Origin: Anaeramoeba flamelloides
Lineage: Eukaryota > Metamonada > Anaeramoebidae
Assembly (NCBI GenBank): GCA_027625915.1
Contig: JANTQA010000063.1
Location: forward strand, 248,001 to 312,000
Direction: 5' to 3'
DNA length: 64,000 nucleotides
Shown here: positions 10,090 to 22,459 of the stretch, in pieces
How positions within the stretch are numbered: the stretch's first letter is position 1
Layout of the letters: each line of letters opens with the position of its first letter
Translations under genes and position numbers: made by a program
The notes under the pieces: generated by a model
Seen by the model: only the letters and a program-made list of their open reading frames with translations
What the model was told of the DNA's origin: nothing
The model's database searches: none

Positions 10090-13000
10090 GTATTAAAGCT
10101 TGAGAAAATAAAATATTTATCAACAGTTTGTAAAAATGGGATTGGGAAAAAAATGTTTTTCTCTACAACAAGGTTTTGAAAACAACTTTAGTGGTGTCCC
10201 TTTTTTTAAACTTTTGGTTGTATTTGATTGTTAAATTAAAATTTGCAAATGTAAAACTCTCAATTCCAAAAAAAACAGTTTTTTAATGGTTGAAAAAGAC
10301 AAGAATTTTAACCCATCTTAGCAAACTATGCATTTTTTGTTTACAACTCAATCAGGTAGAAAAAATAATTAAAAATTAGTTGAAATGAATTTTGTTTCGC
10401 TTTTTATGCCATAATCACTTTTCGAAAAAATCCTTTTTTAGAATCTATGGTTAGTGTGTGACTTTCTATCGGTATAAGGCATTGATTATTGTAAAAAAGA
10501 GTTTTTTTCTTTTGAAAAAATATTTATTTTGGAGATCTATTGGAATGGTTATTGAATCCTCAGAAAGCCGAAGTATTTTGGTGAACAATTCCAAAATTTG
10601 TTTTGTAACTTAAAAAAAAATTTTTTTAAAATGATTTTTTTTTTTGTAATCCTGATAATCTATTTGTGAAGGGGGTTTCCAGAAAATCACATTGGTTTAA
10701 ATTTATGAAGAATAGGATCATTTTTATCCTGTTATTTGAGATTATTTCGAAAATATTAGAACATCACACAAATTAAATCAGAGTAGGAAAATAAGATTAT
10801 TCAAAATAAAAAGAAAATCGATATTTTTCAGGAGAAAATTTATTGAAACTGTACAGATATTTCCCATTCAACAATGTGTCGGTTTTAAAAAAGTTTGATC
10901 AAAAAAAGTTTTCAGGTAACCAAGTTTAATGTAACTTTATTGCATTTTTTTTTCCCAAATGTAATTGAGCACTTTATTTCACAAAGTAACAATTAAACCT
11001 GATCAAAAAACACCTAATCAACTTTAGAGTAATAAATTCTCATTTTGAAAAAGTGTTTCATTTTTCCAAACGAAATTTGAAGTAAAATAGATCTGATCTT
11101 TTTTGTTTGAATTTTTGATTAGGATTTTTGGATCAAAAAATAAAAAAGAAAAAACTTGCAAAACCTTTTTATATTGATTTTTATGAAATCTCACTTTAAG
11201 TCATTTCCTGGACATTGAGTGAACAAATGACATTGAATATTTAATCTTATTTTTATATTACAATAAAAATAAATCAAATATTGTATACTTGAAGATCTCA
11301 AAAAATTGATCATTAATTTTTTTTTTTCAAATATTTATTAAATTTTTAAAAATTTAAAAGATTAGGCAATTTTGTTTTTTTTTAGAATTAATCAGAGTTT
11401 AAATACTGAACGACTATTATTATTATTATTAAAATCAATGAATTGATATTATACATTATATTTAATTTCAATTTTTAATTTGATTTCGCTTTATTTTTTG
11501 TGCAAATCAGTAAAATTTTGATTTAATTATCAAACCTAAATGATACTTTTAATCTTTATGTTATCAATAACACACTTGAAATAATTCAGATTGGGTTTCT
11601 AATTTATTGACTCTGAATAATCAAATTATAATAAGTATTTTTTTATGCTTTTAAATTAAATTTTCCAGGTTTTGAAAAAGTATTTTAATAGATTTTTTAA
11701 TTTGAATGTTTGACTGTTTTTAGCTTATTCTTTTCCTTTGTCGAATAATTTGAAACAATTGAAGAACTGAATCAAAATGCCTTATCAATGTTATATATTT
11801 TTTGTCAGGTTTATAATATTAATTCTAATTTTTTTGTAATTAATTAGATTTTTGATACTGGGTTATTTTAGAACTAAGTGATTTTGATTTTCAAGTTTGT
11901 TTATGTACATATTCCTTCTCAGGCAATAAGGTTTCTCCCTTCTTTAAAATAAACTATATTTGAAATCATTTTTAAATAAGTAAAATTAAATAGGTACATC
12001 TTTATTTGGATTCAAAAAGAATTCCTTAAATTTCCATCTATTTCGTAATTTTTTTTTCACTTTGCAATTTCAACATTATTTTCAACGATTTTTTAACATA
12101 TTTTATTTGATAAATTTTGATGTATTTTGATGATATTATCAAGACATTTCGCTCATCAAATCCTAGAATTTCAAAGTAGTGATTAAATTGTTTTTTGCTG
12201 TCAAAAATCTTAAGGGGGAAGCAACAGCATAATAACCACTCTAATTGAAATATGTAGTCGTTTATGAAAAATTATATTGACAGAAACAAGTTATTGTTGC
12301 TCCAAAAAATTTTAAAAAAAAAATGTAAAACTTTTTACTATACATTTCTCAATAAATGGAACAAAATTTTCATTCAGCTTTCTAAAAAAAAATTTTTTAA
12401 ATCAGGGTACATTTCACTATTTTGATTAATTCAAGCTTAAGTTATTAATTTTAACTAAATAGAATTAGGTACTTTGTTGATTTATAATTATTGAGAGAGG
12501 TGTTTTTTTTTGGAAACTTTAATGAAAATTGTGATCTTTTTATTTTATTATTTACAGTATTTTACTAATATCTAGATTTAAAATTTCAGAGATGATGATT
12601 CTAAAAACAAATAATCGAAAGTAAATTTATTAAATTTTTTAACGAGATTATTTTTTCATGATATAAAATGAAATTGTTAACCTTTTATTTTCAGATTATA
12701 TATTAATATATATAATATTTAGTAATTAATTGAATATTATTTTCTTGTAAAATGTTATTCAAATCTAGATATTCGAGAGATCCCAAAAAAAAAAAAAAGT
12801 AAATAATAATTTTTTTTTTTTTAAATTTGACTTTAGAGAAGTGAGAATCGCTTTTTGTTGAAATTTTTTATATTTCTTTATCTTTAAAAATATCATGTAT
12901 TTTAAACAATAATTTATTTTATTTTGATAATTAAATTGGTAAAATTTTCAAGAATTTTTTGGTTAATTTAATAAAATTCATTTTTTTTTTCTTTTTTGAA

Positions 13001-14004
13001 ATGTTTGAGTAACTTATCAACTATTAATTAGAACGACAGGCCCCTTTTCATTATTATCTTGAAAAAGTATCAAATATCTTGGGGATAATTCATTTAAATT
13101 TTCATAAATCCAAATATCTTATTTTTTAGAACATTTTAACTATTTATGGTATTTATTTATAACTGTTAATCGAAAATTTTCTCAACTTTCACTCAACAAT
13201 CTAACAATATAGATTGAACAATAAATTCAAAAAAAATTAAACTTTACTAATAAATCTCCAATAGTTAAAATTTATCCTGTTTTCAATTTGAAAAAAATAT
13301 TGAATTCATAGTAATTATTCTTTTGAACAAGTACAAAAGTGTAATTTAGCATTATTATTCCAATTTTTAATTAATTTTGGTAAAAATATGTTATTATTGG
13401 GATTTATGGGGTTCTATATAGAGAATTTAAATTATAAAGCATGATATCAGAGTTCATTCCAGGATTAAAAATTAATTTGGACCACACATTTGATAATTTT
13501 CAATTGGCTTTACGTTATTTTAGAATTAGGAAAATAATAATTTGAAAATATAAAGATTCGCAAAGAAACAATCAATTTTGAAAAAGAAAATAAAAAATAA
13601 AAATTTAACTAAGGATCAGATCAAAATATATTTTTCTATTTGTTTTCGACAACGATAGATGGACGATTAAATAATTAGATTAGTCATAATTAACAATTCA
13701 CAAATAATCATCGAATCCCAACTATTATTATCTGAAAAGTAACTTTACTATAAAAATATCTCTGGATAAAACAAATCATTTATATTATTCAGAATTTTTA
13801 ATTCTCTCTAGATCTTACATTTTATTGTCCCAAACTATTGTTTGAAAAGCATGAGTTGGAATTTTAGAACAATTCACAAAAATGTATAAAATAAAATGAT
13901 AGATCGAAAGATAGCTTTAAGGATCCCCTTTTTTAAGGTGATTAGGCATTTTTTTGTTCCTTTCACAGTTCAGAGTAAGTTCTATTTTAATAAGAGTATT
14001 ACTT

Positions 14005-14456
14005 TTGAGAGAAAAATGTTGGAAAGAGAAAAATAGTTGGTCAGCAATTTTAATTATTTACATCACTGGAAATGATTTTTAATTTCTTTTGTTTGTGAAA
14101 TATCCAAAGAAAATAACAATAATCTACTTGTTAGAATAAGGATTAATGTTATTCTACCTTTTCAAAACCCTATCTATTATAATCTAAAGCAAGTTTAAAC
14201 CTTTCAATTTTCAGAATTAATAGTAAACTTTACGAAAACTTGGATTTTTGTTAAAATATCATGATCTACTTTAGTTACCAACCATACAAATGAGTATTCT
14301 ACACACACCACAAATTAATGAACTTGTAACACATTTAAACCTGGATTTATATAAAATTCACCTAGTTATCAATAGTATTTGATTTTCAATTTTACTAATG
14401 TTCCCAATTAAAAATAGTGTCCAACCATTTTACTATGTCCAACATTTTTCTCTCAA
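14005..14456 (+). mobile_element. Family A MITE, copy 1
   Basis: This is a 452-bp element bounded by inverted termini. The left end reads TTGAGAGAAAAATGTTGGA and the right end is its exact complement. A 453-bp copy in the same orientation lies at 40314-40766, roughly 90% identical by eye across its length. No coding frame is present, so it must be moved by a transposase encoded elsewhere. The target duplication is unclear because the flanks share no obvious repeat beyond a possible GTTG extension of the terminus. Confidence 0.85.
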
Positions 14457-15125
14457 CAGTTCTTTTATTCAATTTTTTTCATCATTTAAAGCGTTTACAA
14501 TTTTTATTAACGAGAAAACTAATTTACATGGTTTGAAAACAACCCTTTAACTTTTTTCTCAATTTTCAATTTGATCAAAAAACCGAATTGTTTATTTAAC
14601 CTTGGTATTTATGGTTTTTATACTTTGAAGTGTCTATTTTAAAGTAATTATTAATAATTTTTTTAAAAATATAAAAAAAAATGCCATAACAGAATGTTGA
14701 TATAAGAACAAAAGGTAAATGAATTAACAGTTCCCAAAGTAGATAAGAAAAAATCAATTTAACATTCTATTTAGGTATTTTATTATTGATTTTGAGGAAA
14801 AAAAATTCATCAATTATTTTTCAAAATGTACTTTGGATACTAAAAATTGACGATAGACATATCAATGATAAAAAAGTTGTTTTCGGATCCTCTTGAAAAA
14901 TGTAAAAAAAAATGAAAAATTTGACTTTATGGTAACTCAACCTAAAGTTAGAAAACCAAAATATTTTAGAAACTTTCATAAATTATTAAAAATAAAAAAT
15001 ATAGTCATGAAAAAAAATACCTGATATGAAAAAAATTCCAACAAGATTTTTTATTGTAAATATTAGATAAATTGTTTGTGTAATTTCAATTATTTTTGAA
15101 TCAAATCCTTTTTATAAATAACCAA

Positions 15126-15380
15126 ATTCTTTTTTATGAATTTAGTAATAAACCTACCATACTTTCATTAAAACAGGGTGTATATAGAATACTCAACTAA
15201 TTGTTTGATAAATAAGTAGATATACTTTATTTGAAAAACAATCGGGTTTTCTCGAGGTTTTATATAAGTTTGGAAAATGATAATTTTTATTCTTGTTTTT
15301 TGATTGATTTAATGGTGCTTTGAACAAGTGTAATTTAATTAATGATCATTCTAATACGTGGGTGAGTTATAATTTTAAAA
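15126..15380 (+). repeat. Dispersed repeat family C, copy 1
   Basis: The segment matches the reverse complement of 25020-25295: AAATTCTTTTTTATGAATTT-like, GTATATAGAATACTCA-like, AAACAATCGGGTTTTCTCG-like, GATAATTTTTATTCTTGTTT and AAGTGTAATTTAATTAATGA-like blocks appear in the same order. No coding frame and no clear terminal repeat. Confidence 0.65.
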
Positions 15381-15565
15381 TTTTTATTCTTTAAAAAAAA
15401 ATTTAATAATAAATAAAAGAAATTACATAAAAATTTTCCTAATATTCACAATTAAAAATCTTGTTTGTAATTTTTTTCTATGTTCGTGATTTTTTTCATT
15501 ACTTTACTTACAATAAAACATCCATTTCCACTTGTAAGATATTTTAGTCACACTATATTTCTATA

Positions 15566-15812
15566 TAATTAAAGTATGTTGTAATTGGACCAAATGATAT
15601 TAGATCACCATGCCTCAAATAACACAATATAATCTATTATAAATATTATTGCAAAATAAAATATTAAATTTTTTACTAATGATCACAACAAAAAATTTTT
15701 ATTTAGAATTTTACTTTTAAAATCCTTTTCCAAATCTAAAGATAAAAACACAAAATACAGTATTCTGGTATTACATAATTTAGATTTAGAACTTCCAAAA
15801 GTAACTCTTTTT
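15566..15812 (-). repeat. Dispersed repeat family D, inverted copy
   Basis: The reverse complement resembles 20785-21060 and 21195-21480. Shared pieces are AGATTTGGAAAAGGA-like, TGTTGTGATC, TTTGAGGCATGGTG and ACAACATACTTT-like sequence. No protein is encoded. The ends are not defined. Confidence 0.6.
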
Positions 15813-16179
15813 TTTTAATTTTTGAATTTCAAATATTAACTAGAGAGTCATCAACACCAAAAGGCCCAAGTATTATTAAGTTTGTTCACTTTTTATAAAG
15901 TTAATTGTAAAATCAATATATTTTCGGAATTTGAGAAATAATTTTTCAAAAAAATCCATTCGTTAATTAATTAATTTTTTTAAAAAATGGAATTTTTTAT
16001 AAACAAATCTAGATAATCTGTGGAAATGTAAGAAAGATCTTTTGCAACTTTGTAGTCTGAATATGATAGTTCAACCTTTAAATTTATGGAAAAATACAGA
16101 TTTTTTTCAGATATTGTAAGTTTTATACTGATTCAAATGATCATTTTTAATTGATGAGAACAACAAATATTACTGCTTA

Positions 16180-16265
16180 ACTAATTATATTGTTTAGAGA
16201 CATTTGAACAATGTAGAACTAATATGAATTACACCCACAACAACATACTTTGAACTTAGGTTTCT
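16180..16265 (+). repeat. Dispersed repeat family D, partial copy
   Basis: Only the right part is present: a CATTTGAACAATGTAGAACTAATA-like stretch followed by TTACACCCACAACAACATAC and TTTGAA, matching the ends of the copies near 20990-21060. It lies directly upstream of a family E relative. Confidence 0.45.
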
Positions 16266-16299
16266 CCTTGTTAGACGCTATCCCCTTAAGGGGAAAACT

Positions 16300-16465
16300 C
16301 TGAACAGAAATATAAGGGACATAAAAAACTCAAATTAAGGCATAAAATTTGGATTCTCCACAAAATAATTTGTTATAAAAAAGCTCGAATTAAGTAACTT
16401 TAATTTGTAATTTTTTGTGGTTTAATTTTAATTAAAAGTTTGTACCTTAAAAGTGGATTTGACTT
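16300..16465 (+). mobile_element. Family E hairpin MITE, degenerate copy
   Basis: The right arm CCTTAAAAGTGGA and the left-arm piece CTCAAATTAAGGCA(T)AAAATT match the complete hairpin element at 25351-25544. The outer left arm is poorly preserved, so this copy looks decayed. Confidence 0.5.
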
Positions 16466-16478
16466 TCATATATCTTGA

Positions 16479-16552
16479 TATATATATATATATATATATG
16501 TATGTATATACGTACGTACGTATGTATGTATGTATGTGTGCGTGCGTGTGTG
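16479..16552 (+). repeat. Compound microsatellite (TA, GTAC, TATG, GTGC)
   Basis: A TA run grades into ACGT/TATG tetranucleotides and then into TGTG/TGCG units, about 74 bases in total. The gradual change of unit suggests stepwise slippage plus substitution. It contains the few CG dinucleotides of the surrounding kilobase. Confidence 0.85.
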
Positions 16553-16596
16553 AATTCTTGTATATAGTCGCATACTTTTGTTGACAATGTCTATTA

Positions 16597-16681
16597 TAGT
16601 TTTTTTTTAATTCAGAAGAATTGAGTAAAATATTTGATTTTACCCCATTCCTTTGAAATAAATTAAAAAAAAAAAACTAAC
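16597..16681 (+). repeat. Family J palindrome, outlying copy
   Basis: An imperfect hairpin whose left arm runs TAGTTTTTTTTTAATTC, then AGAATTGAGTAAAAT, and whose right arm returns as GATTTTACC..ATTC..AATT..AAAACTAACC. The loop-side sequence GAATTGAGTAAAAT is the same as in the palindrome at 43409-43479. Confidence 0.6.
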
Positions 16682-18109
16682 CTCTTTTGATTAACCAATT
16701 ATTAGTAACATACAAATGAATTTAGATTTATTATTGAGAATCTTTTGAAATCCTGAAAAACCTAAATGACATAGATAATTATTTAATTTGGCTCTATAAA
16801 TGATTTTATTATTATTTTTTTTCTTTCTCTAATTGTATATTGAAAATTTTCTATAATTACTCTTTTCTATCAATAAATAAACACATAAAAATATGTAAAT
16901 CTTGAATTATTTTTCATTTTTATTTTTTTTTATTGAATTCTAAAAAAAATATTTCAGCAAAATATATATATTGCTAATTGGAAAAATTACCCAAGGTTTT
17001 TTACTTGGAAATTAAATCTAATTCTCACAATAATATTTGGCAATTACATTGGATTTTTATCACCTTTTGATACAAATTAATTACAATTTGATTACCGAAA
17101 TATATTTATACTTTTTAAGAAAGTCGTTTAAACTCTGTAAAAAAGACGATCTATTGATAAGAGCAAAAATTACATTTCTTCTTCACAGTATGTTTACAAT
17201 GAATATAAATCAAATAGTTTATCCTAATATTGTTCAACTTTTTGATTAGTTTAAAAAAAAAAAAAAAAATATTAACCTATATATTTTAAAAATAGAGTTT
17301 TCTTTTTTTTAATTTGAAAAGTTTTATCTTTTAGAGGAAATTAAAATTTAAAGAAAAACTTAAAATTGTAAAAATGATTATTTTTGTTAAAATTCATATA
17401 AAAGTTTTATTGAAAAATATTTTTTCACTATAAATACAAAAATATGTGCTAAAATACACATATAAACACCATTTTTAGGAAAATATACCAAATCCAAATT
17501 TGGATTCTTCTTGTGAAAACGGTTAATATTTATTAATCCTAGATATTTGTTTATAATTTATTAAGTTATTAAATTTATCATTAAAACTTCATTTTATTTA
17601 CTTGTATTCATCTTCTCCGAATGAGTGTTAAATTAAATAGTTTTTTTTTTTTTTGCACTTGTAAGACAAAAAAAAAAAATTAACAAATACACTCACTTCT
17701 GTTTAAAAATTTGAATTAGACTAAAGACCAAACAAAAGTTAAATTCAATTTAATATTGTATCAGTTTTTATATTAAAAAAAGAAAAAGAAAAAAGAAAAT
17801 ATGATTTCTTAAGAAAAAATCTAAAATCCAGAAATTTGAAAAACACAGAAATAATATTGTTCTGATAAATTAAAAATTTGTACGTAAAATTGAAATTAGT
17901 ATTAAAAATCATTTTATTATTTTTATTTTAATAATAATATATTATTATTATTAATTATTTTTTAAAAAACTAAAATTTAGATAAATAATATTAAGATTAA
18001 GAATAAATGTGTATTATCTATATAATATTTCCTGAATAAGAATAAACAAAAAAACTCAAAAATTTTCATTTATTAAATATTATTGATAAAAAATCCCAAT
18101 TTAGTATGA

Positions 18110-21100
18110 TTAGCAACACCCACCCTTTGTTTCCTCTCTCTTCTTTTTGATCTCACTATTCTTGGAATAAGATAACGCAATGTTGGTATTTATAGCTTTC
18201 CCATGCTCTAAAGGTAGAGCCTTTGCTAAATTAACAAAAATTTGGTTTACACCAAGTCCCGTTTTTGCAGATGCTTCAAAAAAAAGGAGATCATTTTCTT
18301 CTGCATATGTTTTCGCTTCCTTTTGTTTAACTACGCGATTTGGGAGATCGATTTTATTGCCAACTAATGCAATTTTAGCATTTAAAGAACCTTCATTTTT
18401 AATCTCTTCAACCCAATTTTTTGCCTTTTCAAAACTGTCATAATTTGTTACATCATATACAACTAATGCACCCTTTGATCCTCTATAATACCTGGGGATT
18501 TTTAATTTTTAATAAAAAATTTCAAAAAAAGTAATAAAATAATAAAAAAAAAATATTATTTTTTTTTTGTTTCAATCCAAAATAAAATAAATTTCAGGTT
18601 TATAATTAGTTCCGATAAAAATACTCTGAACAAATAAATTTTTTTTTTTTTTTTTTTGAGGAATTTATTCCATATATAGTCAAGAAAAACAGAAGACATC
18701 TCAAAAATTTGAATAAATCCTTGGAAAAAAAAATTAAGGATTTCCGTTAATTTGAAGATTACAAAAGTATTAACTATTAAAATTAAAATTTTAACTTGAA
18801 AAAAACATACAAAATTTATATGAACTAAATTATTTTTAAGTTTTTATGATGAGTCGGCTATTGAAAATTATCTGGTTATTGTTGTTTATTCAAACTAAAC
18901 TAAAATTCAAAATTTTCCACACAGCTAAAGCGTTCTAAACAATCACAATAATTCAATTTCATTCAAATTGGAAATAATTTTGATTTTTCTAAAATATGAA
19001 AATCATTTTTTCATCTTTTAGTTTTGGTTTTCATTTCATTTTTGAATTACGTAATTTGTTTCTTCCGATCAAAATTGTTTTCAACCATTTATATTAGGTT
19101 AAAGTTGAGTTGTTTCAAATAGAAGAACTCAAATAAAATTAGTTGGTAGTATCTAGCTTGTGATGGATCAATATTCCTAATAGAATTTAAACAAATTTAC
19201 CAATGTATTTTTTTGTTTTGCTCTCTCCAAAATTTTTAACACCCTCATGATTTATTTGTATTGATAATTATTTATTTTTTGTTTTGTGAGTATTGTAATT
19301 TATAAAAAAGTGTTAACATTTCAATTAATGAATGGTTCTAATTTGGTATTTCTTCTTGAATTGATTAAATAAGTTTTTTTTTTTCACAAATCGAATTTTG
19401 GTGTGTTAAAAATTTTGAATTGGGGTTTATATTATTGAAACTGAAATACTTATTAACTTTTGAGATAAAAATTAAAATTCAATTTTAAAATTTCTCTTTT
19501 AAATCAAATCAAAAAATACAAAATAAATTGTAATGTAAACGCTAAAATTAGAGGTTTTTGAAGCAATTTTTTAGTGAACTTCTACAATAAAACAGAAACA
19601 AAATCAGCTTAGTATAATTGGATATGTAGCTACTATTGAAATCGCCAATGTCTATATCCCTTAAATGGAATATACAAAAAATCATGTTGAATAATATTCA
19701 TAAAAATTTGCAATTTTTTGCACATTATTTCAATTCCACTTAAATGAAGTTTTCTCTTCAATTCCCACTTCCCCCAAGCAATGAAGTTGAAAATTTTAAA
19801 AAACTTGTAAAAAAAAAAAAGATCAAGATAAGAAATTATTATTAAAAGCCATTTCACTCTTTAAGGTACACCACCTCTTCAAAAATTGAAAATAATTTTT
19901 TAAAGACTGTATTTTTAATTCTTTAAAAATTTCAAAAATAAATCTTATTTTTAATTACGATCAATCTTAGATCCATCAAATAAATTTTTTTGGTATTGTG
20001 AAATTTCCAAGTTTTGTATCTGGTTGTACAATGAAAAATTTCTTACCATCTTTGGCGGTAATTAAGAAGCATAAAATTTATTTGTTAAGGAATTAGTGTC
20101 TGCCATGAAGAAGTCTAAAATTAAATTTCTTGCCATTGAAGGCAAATAATATTAGTGCTTCATGGTTCAAATACCTCATAAAATTCTATTAGTAAAATAG
20201 TACCAACAGTTGATTTCATCAAAGAAAAATGATTCTATTGTATTACTGGCATTTGATGTATAAATGAGAAAAAATTTTCACTTCATTTACTTATTTTTCT
20301 TTTGCAAATAGAGTTTATAAAGAAGAAGGTTGAGTTGTAATTTGTAATCTCAATTTGAAAAAGGAAAATGAAAATGGAAATGGAAATGGAAATGGAAATG
20401 GAAATGGAAATGGAGTGTAAATTATTTTCAATTTGCCGGGCAAATACCAGTAGTAGAAAGATTCAACAATTTTAGGAAAAAAAAATAAGTGTTTAGAGAC
20501 AAATTTAAAGGTTGAATCATCAATCTTCAGACTTTAAAGTTGAAAAATATCTTTATTAAAATTTTCTCAAAATCTAGATTAGTTACTAATAAATTCGTTT
20601 TTTTTTAAAAAATTAAATAATGAACTTTGAGTTTATTTTGACAAATTATTTTGAAATATTGGAAATATATCGAAAATACAACTAATTTTCCGAGAAAGAA
20701 ATACAAAAATTACCAATCCTTCCGTTTTTATGTTAATAATTATTGAGTAAACCCTGAAATACGAGTGGGAAAAATTGAAAAAATAGTTACTTTTGAAGGT
20801 TCTAAATATTAATTTTTAAATACTGTAATACTATTATTTGGTTTTTTTTTTTTTAGATTTGGAAAATGAATTAAAAAAAATTTCTAAAATTAAAACTTTT
20901 TGTTGTGATCCTCAGTAAAAAATGAAATATATTATTGTATAATAAGATTTATAATAGATTTTTTTAGAGCTATTTGAGGCATGGTGCACTAATATAATTT
21001 ACACCCAATGACAACATACTTTGATTATAGAGAAATCTATGGAGAGGCTAATCCCTTCATAAAAGAAAAAAATAAACGATTAAATACAAAATCTGGGGTA

Positions 21101-22459
21101 TTCAACACAATAACAGTTTTTATAGATACCACCTTTTTGGTAGGGTTTTTTTGTTGATGGTTCTTGAGTTAATCCCTTAAACACCAAAAATCTTGACAAA
21201 ATAATAACTTTTGGAGGTTCAAAGTGTTAATTCTTAAATTCTGTAATACTATGATTTTGTAGTTTCTATTTTTAGATTTGGAAAAGGAATTAAAAAAAAA
21301 TTCATAAAATGAAAATATTTAATCTAGATCATTCGTAAAAAACTAACAATTTATTGTTTAATAATATTTCTAATGCTTTTTTTACAGTCACTCGAGCCAT
21401 GCAGTACTAATACGATATACCTTCAATTACAAATTAATGTTTTTTTTGAACGAAACCTGGGTGTAGCTAATTCCGATGTCTCAATTTCCACAGAAGATAG
21501 ATCATTTTCGATCTTCTTGTAGAAATTTTATTTGAGTTGGATCATATGCTTTCAAGCACAAAGCCAATTGAATAAAACTCAAGAAAACACTTCAAAAACA
21601 GAAGAAAAGTCATCATTGATTTTTTTTTTTTTTTTGCTTTGCTTGTGTTTTAAAAAGATGTTGAGTATTGGATTGTTTTTGTTTCACCAAAGTTTTCTTG
21701 AGGTTTGTTCAGTTGTTTAAGGGTTTGTGGGTTTACTGTTGTAAGATATTCTGGATATTATTTATTTACCGAAGAAATTTAAAAAACATTTCAGTAATCT
21801 CCACAATTAAAAGCTGAGAGATCAGAAGGTAAAGTTGTTCAAAATTGCTTTCCGGGTGTTTCTTCGGAAAAACAAAGGATTAGGGATACCATAATAAACA
21901 AAACCAAGAAACCAAATTATTCTATTTTGCATGAAATTCTTTGTTGTGACACAGATCAAAAATTTACGAGCGTTTGTTTTACTTTGAAGCAGGGTTTTGA
22001 AAATTGCTTGATAAAAATGATTTTGGTTGTTTTTTTTTTTTTTATTTTAAATTTCTTTTGGGGTGTTTGAACCAAGAAGGAATTATTTTTGTCTGATAAA
22101 ATAAGAAAGTAAACTTACATTTGCGCTAAAGAGTGATACCGTTCTTGTCCAGCTGTGTCCTTTTATTAATAACAAAAATTGAAAATTAGTGGCAACGAAT
22201 TGACAAATATGTTTCCGAGTTAGCAACCAAGAAATGCAAAAAGTTGAAAAATAAAGATAATGTAACTTACCCATAAAGACAACTGAACTTTGTAATCACC
22301 AACGTTCATCGTTTTTTGAAAATTTGTTGCTCCAATCGTGGGTTCAATTTGGGAGCTAAATTGGTTTTTATAAAATCGAAGGAGAATAGAAGTTTTTCCA
22401 ACAGCCGACTCGCCAAGTATAACGATTTTAAAGGAAAGAATTTGATATTTTTGAGACAT
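18110..22459 (-). CDS. Rab5-like small GTPase, three exons
   Basis: Ras-superfamily GTPase that should recruit effectors to early endosomes. Exon 1 is 22459-22271, exon 2 is 22159-22119 (41 nt) and exon 3 is 18491-18110; the introns are 111 nt and 3,627 nt, both starting GTAAGT and ending AG. The joined frame gives 203 aa. P-loop GESAVGKT sits at 16-23, switch I TIGA at 41-44, DTAGQE at 64-69, NKID at 122-125, ASAK at 150-153 and a dicysteine end GGCC at 200-203 for double geranylgeranylation. RYHSLAQMYYRG after DTAGQE and KNWVEEIK later are typical of Rab5 (human RYHSLAPMYYRG). Switch I lacks the usual AAFLTQ and has ATNFQK, so Rab21/22-like subfamilies remain possible. The ATG at 22459 is the first in frame, nine codons before the conserved FKIVILGE. 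The long second intron hosts several repeats. Confidence 0.93.
18865..19445 (-). repeat. Dispersed repeat family H, copy 2 (inside Rab intron)
   Basis: Reverse-complement partner of 7815-8375, with which it aligns by eye over nearly the full length. It sits inside the 3.6 kb second intron of the Rab gene, in sense orientation relative to that gene's transcript. Confidence 0.7.
20244..20452 (+). mobile_element. Family B MITE, copy 1 (inside Rab intron)
   Basis: This 209-bp element starts TACTGGCATTTGATG and ends with the complement of TACTGGTATTTG. Next to the left end is TAAATGAGAAAA..TTCACTTCATTT, as in the other copies. Its right half contains an expanded GGAAAT tandem array at about 20375-20414. 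The outermost TA on both sides may be the target duplication. Confidence 0.7.
20375..20414 (+). repeat. GGAAAT hexanucleotide array
   Basis: About seven perfect hexamer units lie inside the family B element, probably expanded from the GGAAAATGAAAATGGAAA sequence present at that place. Confidence 0.85.
20785..21060 (+). repeat. Dispersed repeat family D, copy 1 (inside Rab intron)
   Basis: Direct-oriented relative of 21195-21480 only about 150 bases downstream, and an inverted relative of 15566-15812. Shared text: ACTTTTGAAGGTTC, TACTGTAATACTAT, TTTTTAGATTTGGAAAA and GAGCCATG/GAGGCATGG near the end. Confidence 0.6.
21195..21480 (+). repeat. Dispersed repeat family D, copy 2 (inside Rab intron)
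   Basis: Second of two neighbouring direct copies, more divergent in the right part. The repeated pair could be a tandem duplication or two insertions. I could not define termini. Confidence 0.55.

Larger units (their letters stand above)
10090..18109. other. Gene-free AT-rich stretch (8 kb) with repeat elements
   Basis: No gene is supported. Frames up to about 70 codons (for example near 17037-17249) lack an ATG start and recognisable content. The interval holds repeat copies at 14005-14456, 15126-15380, 15566-15812, 16180-16265, 16300-16465 and 16597-16681 and a compound microsatellite at 16479-16552, each listed separately. Confidence 0.55.

Noticed and set aside
17037-17249. 70-codon plus-strand frame
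   Set aside because: Starts at a non-ATG codon, consists of Leu/Ile/Phe/Asn residues expected from AT-rich DNA, and resembles nothing.
18180-18443. 87-codon plus-strand frame
   Set aside because: Antisense shadow of the third Rab exon, which encodes NKID and ASAK on the minus strand.
19633-19857. 74-codon minus-strand frame in the Rab intron (MKWLLIIISYLDLFFFYKFF..)
   Set aside because: Hydrophobic low-complexity translation of AT-rich intron DNA with no splice-compatible neighbours or family signal.
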